8,525 bases of DNA, taken from an uncultured delta proteobacterium (GTDB lineage: Bacteria > Myxococcota_A > Bradymonadia > REDH01). The notes under the pieces were generated by a model. That model was given only the letters and a program-made list of their open reading frames with translations. It was not told where the DNA came from and searched no databases. Positions 5,058 to 8,525 of this stretch are shown here, in pieces. The stretch is taken from positions 1 through 8,525 of the forward strand of contig CAIQPA010000461.1 of the NCBI GenBank assembly GCA_903873545.1, in the 5' to 3' direction. How positions within the stretch are numbered: position 1 is the first letter of the stretch; every line of letters begins with the position of its first letter. The position numbers and the translations under genes were made by a program.

Positions 5058-7870
5058 CCGAAGGCCGCGGCCAGAAGCCGCTGGTTCTCCGTCTTGTGTG
5101 CGCCCATCGAGCCCGTCGCCGGGCTTGCGCTCTCGGCACGCGAGATGCATCCGAGCTTGAAGCCATCGCCGAACAGCCCATGGAAGCGGGCCTTGATGAA
5201 GTACCAGGCGCCCATGTTCCACGGCTCATCCTGCACCCAGCAGACCTCGGTGTGGGCACCGTACTGTGACAACACGCCTGCAAGGACCGACCCGTCCAGC
5301 GGGTAGAGCTGCTCGATGCGCACGATGTGCACATCGTAGGCGCCACGGCGCTCCCGCTCCTCCGCCAAATCGTAGTAGAGGCGGCCTGAGACGAGCAGGA
5401 GCTTGCGCGCCTGCGCCGGCGCCACGGTCCCCGCGTCTCCGATGACCTTCTGGAAGCTCCCCGACGCAAGATCGCGGAGCGTGCTCACCGCCGACTTGTG
5501 ACGGAGCAGGCTCTTGGGCGTCATCACCACCAGCGGCTTCTTCCAGCGACGGAGCACCTGGCGGCGCATCAGGTGGAAGAACTGCGCCGGCGTGGTGCAG
5601 TCGCAGACCTGAATGTTGTCTTCAGCGCAGAGCGAGAGGAAGCGACCGAGCCGGGCGTAGGAGTGCTCCGGGCCCTGACCCTCAAAGCCGTGGGGCAGCA
5701 GCAGGACCATGCCGTTGAGCAGCTCCCACTTGTCTTCACCCGAAGAGATGAACTGGTCCACAATCACCTGCGCGCCGTTCACGAAGTCGCCGAACTGGGC
5801 CTCCCAGATGACCAGCGCGGCCGACTGCTCCATCGCGTAGCCATACTCAAAGCCCATCACCGCGGCCTCGCTCAGCGGGCTGTCCCATGCGTCGAAACGG
5901 CCGCCATAGCTCGTCAGCCGATCGTATGGGCTCCAACGCTTCCCGGTCTGCGTGTCGGTGAAGTAGGCGTGACGGTGGGTGAAGGTACCGCGACGGGCAT
6001 CCTGACCCGAGAGCCGGACCCGACGCCCTTCGGCCACCAGCGTGCCGTAGGCGAGTGACTCGACTGTGCCCCAGTCAAGCGCCTCGTCGGGCTCCATCGC
6101 CTTGGTGCGCCCCTGCAGCAGCCGCTCCGCCTTGGGATGGAGCGTGACGCCGTCGGGCGTGCGGGAGAGCTCGTTGGCTACCCAGGTAAGCCGGTCGAGC
6201 GGCACCGCAGTGGTCACCGCATCAGCCTGCCGCTCGGGGCCACCAAGCAGGTCGCTCTCGGCGTGGTGTGCCGCTGCGGCGGGACGGCGCGAAGCCTCCA
6301 GCTCCTGCAGCAGTGCATCGCGACGGGCGCTGACAATGGCCGCGTCCGAGGCTGCGTCGAGCTGCCCCGATGCCAGCAGCTCCGCCGCATACTTGTCGCG
6401 GATGGAGGGGCGAACATCGATGTTCTGGTACATCACAGGCTGCGTGAAGCGGGGCTCATCCGCCTCGTTGTGGCCGTGCCGGCGCCAGCCAATGAGGTCG
6501 ATGCAGATGTCTTGCTGGAACTTCTGACGGAAGGCGACGGCCAGACGGCCCGCGCACCAGACGGCGTCGAGGTCTTCGGCGTTCACATGCAGGACAGGCG
6601 CGCCGAGGAACTTCATCGCGTCGGTGCTGTAGCGGGTCGACCGCGAATCGCTCGGCGACGTGGTAAAGCCAACCTGGTTGTTGAGCACCAGCCGGATGGT
6701 GCCGGAGGTCTTGTAGCCTTCGAGCCCTGCAAGGTTGAGCGTCTCAATGACGATGCCCTGGCCGATGAAGGCCGCGTCGCCATGGATGCTGATCGGCAGC
6801 GCGGTCAGGCCGGCGCCCGCGCCGCGGCCGTCGGTGATGGCACGCGTGCGGCCCGCGACAACCGGCGCCACGAACTCGAGGTGGCTCGGGTTGAAGCAGA
6901 GGCTGAGCGCCACCCTGTTGCCCTTCGGCGAGGTGACGGCGTTGGTGTAGCCGAGGTGATACTTCACATCGCCGCGGCCGATGTAGTGCTCCGAATCCTG
7001 GTCGGCGAAGGCGCGGAAGAGCGAGGAGGCGCTCTTGCCCATGATGTTGATGAGCACATTGAGGCGGCCGCGGTGGGCCATGCCCATCACGACATCTTGC
7101 ACGCCGGCGTCGCCCGCCTCGTTGATGATGAGGTTGAGCAGCGGTACGGCCGCATCGAGCCCCTCCAGCGAGAACCGCTTGGTGCCGACGAACTGCTTGT
7201 GCAGAAAGCTCTCCATCTCCGAGGCGGCCGTCAGCCGCTCCAGCATCCAGTGCCGGTCGCGCTGCGAAGGCTGACCGAGGCCTCCCTCGACCTGCTCCAT
7301 GAGCCAAGCGAGCGCCTCCGGCTGCTCCACCTGCATGAACTCGTAGCCGATGCCCCCGCCGTAGGTGTCGCGCAGAAACTGCAGCACCTGACGGGGCGTC
7401 GAGCTGCTCTGACCCGGAATCTCCGTCGCCACCGCACGGTCCATCTCTGTCTCTGTCAGCCCGAATGCTCCCGGCATCAGCTCCGACGGCGGCGCCGCAG
7501 CCGACGTAAGCGGATCGGTCGATGCAGCACGATGGCCGCGCGAACGCCAGGCCTCCACCATCCGCGATACGCGCCAGGCCAAGCTCGCCTCGCTCGACCC
7601 GCCAATCAGCGCGGTCTGCTGCGTGACCCGCGGCAGCGCGGGAGGCGCAGAGGGCGGCTGGACCGAGAGGCTCGCAGAGGAGACCGCCGTACGGGCGCCG
7701 CTCCGGTGAGCCATCACGGCCACCTGAAGCGCCTTGAGGTCGGCGTTGCTCAGCGACTTGAAGAAGGAGAGCCAGGCGGGCTCGAGGCTCGCTGGGTTGC
7801 TCAGGTAGCGGGAAAAGAGCTGCTCGGCCTGACGGTCGGTCTCGGCGTCGACGCCATATCGTTGCGACAT
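5054..7870 (-). CDS. sucA: 2-oxoglutarate dehydrogenase E1 component
   Basis: This is the thiamine diphosphate-dependent E1 subunit of the 2-oxoglutarate dehydrogenase complex (EC 1.2.4.2). It decarboxylates 2-oxoglutarate and passes the succinyl group to the lipoyl domain of E2. The product has 938 residues, a normal length. Order of parts: an N-terminal E2-binding segment (QAEQLFSRYL and following, about 14-40), a Ser/Ala/Pro-rich linker (about 60-95), GMAHRGRLNVL (263-273), the ThDP/Mg-binding GDAAF (364-368) through NNQVGFTT (397-404), and HGHNEADEP (465-473). The transketolase-like pyrimidine-binding domain follows with THRHAYFTDT (631-640) and SEAAVMGFEYGY (667-678). The C-terminal domain has QDEPWNMG (880-887). 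No E2 acyltransferase domain is fused, unlike the actinobacterial enzyme. The ATG at 7870 is preferred; an in-frame GTG at 7903 would add 11 residues, and neither has a clear Shine-Dalgarno. No sucB follows; the next gene, apaG, converges and shares the stop. Confidence 0.97.
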   Translation of the reverse strand: MSQRYGVDAETDRQAEQLFSRYLSNPASLEPAWLSFFKSLSNADLKALQVAVMAHRSGARTAVSSASLSVQPPSAPPALPRVTQQTALIGGSSEASLAWRVSRMVEAWRSRGHRAASTDPLTSAAAPPSELMPGAFGLTETEMDRAVATEIPGQSSSTPRQVLQFLRDTYGGGIGYEFMQVEQPEALAWLMEQVEGGLGQPSQRDRHWMLERLTAASEMESFLHKQFVGTKRFSLEGLDAAVPLLNLIINEAGDAGVQDVVMGMAHRGRLNVLINIMGKSASSLFRAFADQDSEHYIGRGDVKYHLGYTNAVTSPKGNRVALSLCFNPSHLEFVAPVVAGRTRAITDGRGAGAGLTALPISIHGDAAFIGQGIVIETLNLAGLEGYKTSGTIRLVLNNQVGFTTSPSDSRSTRYSTDAMKFLGAPVLHVNAEDLDAVWCAGRLAVAFRQKFQQDICIDLIGWRRHGHNEADEPRFTQPVMYQNIDVRPSIRDKYAAELLASGQLDAASDAAIVSARRDALLQELEASRRPAAAAHHAESDLLGGPERQADAVTTAVPLDRLTWVANELSRTPDGVTLHPKAERLLQGRTKAMEPDEALDWGTVESLAYGTLVAEGRRVRLSGQDARRGTFTHRHAYFTDTQTGKRWSPYDRLTSYGGRFDAWDSPLSEAAVMGFEYGYAMEQSAALVIWEAQFGDFVNGAQVIVDQFISSGEDKWELLNGMVLLLPHGFEGQGPEHSYARLGRFLSLCAEDNIQVCDCTTPAQFFHLMRRQVLRRWKKPLVVMTPKSLLRHKSAVSTLRDLASGSFQKVIGDAGTVAPAQARKLLLVSGRLYYDLAEERERRGAYDVHIVRIEQLYPLDGSVLAGVLSQYGAHTEVCWVQDEPWNMGAWYFIKARFHGLFGDGFKLGCISRAESASPATGSMGAHKTENQRLLAAAFG

Positions 7871-7931
7871 TTCAAACCATCGCGAAGGGTCACGGAAGCG
7901 CACCCAATCGGGCTCAGCGCACGGGCGCCCA

Positions 7932-7959
7932 AGGCTAGTGCCTGCAAGAACATCGTCAA
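7932..7959 (-). promoter_or_regulatory. Candidate sigma-70-type promoter for sucA
   Basis: On the minus strand TTGACG (7959-7954) is followed after 16 bases by TAGCCT (7937-7932). The -35 matches five of six consensus bases, and the -10 keeps the key TAnnnT positions, as is usual in high-G+C genomes. Transcription would begin near 7925, giving a leader of about 55 bases to the ATG at 7870, or about 22 to the GTG at 7903. Predicted by eye only. Confidence 0.45.
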
Positions 7960-8000
7960 GGTTCTAGAGCGCACGCATCACGAGCGCCGTCGCTTCCTCT

Positions 8001-8028
8001 TTGACCTACCCGCCTGCGCCACTACGCT
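8001..8028 (+). promoter_or_regulatory. Candidate sigma-70-type promoter for the CDF transporter gene
   Basis: TTGACC (8001-8006) and TACGCT (8023-8028) are separated by 16 bases, with five of six -35 matches and the TAnnnT form at -10. Transcription would start near 8035, about 25 bases before the ATG at 8061. The layout mirrors the sucA promoter candidate on the other strand of the same 190-bp gap. No metal-responsive operator is recognisable. Confidence 0.4.
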
Positions 8029-8060
8029 ACCCCTTCGAGCGCATCCCACACGGACCCGCC

Positions 8061-8525
8061 ATGACCGCCAGCGCGCCCCATATCCCACCCGCCCGTGCGG
8101 TGGACGAAGGAAGCCTTCCGCTCACCTGGGGCCGCAACCTGCTGCTCTTCAACCTCGCGCTCACCGCCGCCAAGATTGCCGCCTGGTGGATGACCCGCAG
8201 CGCGGCCATCTTCTCCGACGCGCTCGAGTCGGTCGCAAACATCGCCACCGCCTCGCTCGCGCTCTACGCGCTCTGGCTCGCCGCAAAGCCGCGCGACAAA
8301 GACCACCCCTACGGCCACGGAAAAGTGGAGTACTTCTCCTCCGGCATCGAGGGGACGCTCATCCTCGTCGCGGGCGTCACCATCACCGTCATCTCGGTGA
8401 AGAACGCCTTCCACGCCTCCCAGCTCGTCGAGGCCAAACACACGCTCGGCCTCGCCATCGAGATTGTCGTCGCCCTTCTCCTCTGGGCCTTCGGAACCGT
8501 CAGTGTCAGCCGCGGCAAGAAGCTC
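8061..8525 (+). CDS. Cation diffusion facilitator (CDF) family metal transporter, N-terminal part (3' end outside window)
   Basis: The first 155 residues of a CDF-family inner-membrane transporter, which typically exports divalent metals such as Zn2+, Fe2+ or Mn2+ by proton antiport. Hydrophobic segments at about 26-43, 48-75, 93-113 and 129-147 fit TM1 to TM4. The CDF hallmark after TM2 is clear: KPRDKDHPYGHGKVEYFSSG (76-95), equivalent to the DxxHxxGHGKxE loop of YiiP/FieF. The transport-site pair on TM2, normally HxxxD or DxxxD, aligns here with Glu56 and Asn60 in SDALESVAN, so the metal site should differ from the well-studied members. The TM5 half of the site and the cytoplasmic domain lie beyond the window. 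The ATG has only a weak GGA about 6 bases upstream. The gene diverges from sucA. Metal specificity cannot be assigned. Confidence 0.9.
   Translation, partial: MTASAPHIPPARAVDEGSLPLTWGRNLLLFNLALTAAKIAAWWMTRSAAIFSDALESVANIATASLALYALWLAAKPRDKDHPYGHGKVEYFSSGIEGTLILVAGVTITVISVKNAFHASQLVEAKHTLGLAIEIVVALLLWAFGTVSVSRGKKL

Noticed and set aside
4590..5222. A 210-codon minus-strand open frame antisense to apaG and running into the sucA end
   Set aside because: It is in register with apaG codons, which explains the open frame; apaG motifs are clear on the other strand.
7600..7700. Low-complexity Ser/Ala/Pro stretch in sucA that could suggest a repeat or insertion
   Set aside because: It is the flexible linker between the E2-binding N-terminus and the catalytic core, variable in this family, with no repeated DNA units.
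7871..7903. Longer sucA start at a GTG at 7903
   Set aside because: Neither start has a good ribosome binding site, but ATG is the more usual codon and the family N-terminal segment begins after it. The GTG remains possible because the promoter candidate lies upstream of both.
1..8525. tRNA or rRNA genes, CRISPR arrays, insertion sequences, phage genes or attachment sites
   Set aside because: None was seen. Genes are tightly packed, gaps are at most 190 bp, and no direct repeats or transposase-like sequences were noticed.

Overview
The window is a dense, high-G+C stretch of bacterial chromosome. It carries seven protein genes, five complete and one cut at each edge, and nothing that looks like a mobile element, phage, CRISPR array or RNA gene. 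The gene content is ordinary central metabolism and housekeeping: ATP-type PEP carboxykinase, the E1 subunit of 2-oxoglutarate dehydrogenase, an rRNA methyltransferase, ApaG, an SDR reductase, a cation diffusion transporter and a family 1 glycosidase. High G+C, near-absence of TTA, CTA and TCA codons in the reading frames, and an unusual GH1 enzyme with DxDxDG loops suggest a delta-proteobacterial or Myxococcota-type organism. That placement is from memory of family members, not from a search, and is tentative.

Layout: (1) 2-832 (+) is the C-terminal part of a GH1 beta-glycosidase. It converges with (2) pckA, 906-2525 (-), across a 73-bp gap holding one possible hairpin. (3) An SDR resembling peroxisomal trans-2-enoyl-CoA reductase (2670-3521, -) and (4) a stand-alone RlmK-type 23S rRNA methyltransferase (3534-4574, -) lie upstream of pckA on the same strand, only 12 bp apart, so they are probably one transcript. 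(5) apaG (4665-5057, +) diverges from rlmK across 90 bp. (6) sucA (5054-7870, -) converges on apaG so tightly that both stop codons share one CTAG palindrome. (7) A CDF-family metal transporter starts at 8061 (+), diverges from sucA, and runs off the right edge.

Functional links: sucA (TCA cycle) and pckA (oxaloacetate to PEP) both act at the TCA/gluconeogenesis node but are separate transcription units here, and sucB/lpd do not follow sucA. The 190-bp sucA/CDF divergent region holds a plausible sigma-70-like promoter for each gene, both with a TTGAC(G/C)-N16-TAnnnT layout.

I found no undescribed multi-gene system. The points most worth a second look are at residue level: the CDF transporter has E/N where the transport-site H/D or D/D pair normally sits, the SDR lacks the YxxxK pair, and the GH1 enzyme has DxDxDG loops and altered nucleophile flanks. 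The shared-stop overlap of apaG and sucA is also notable. No gap between genes exceeds 300 bp.
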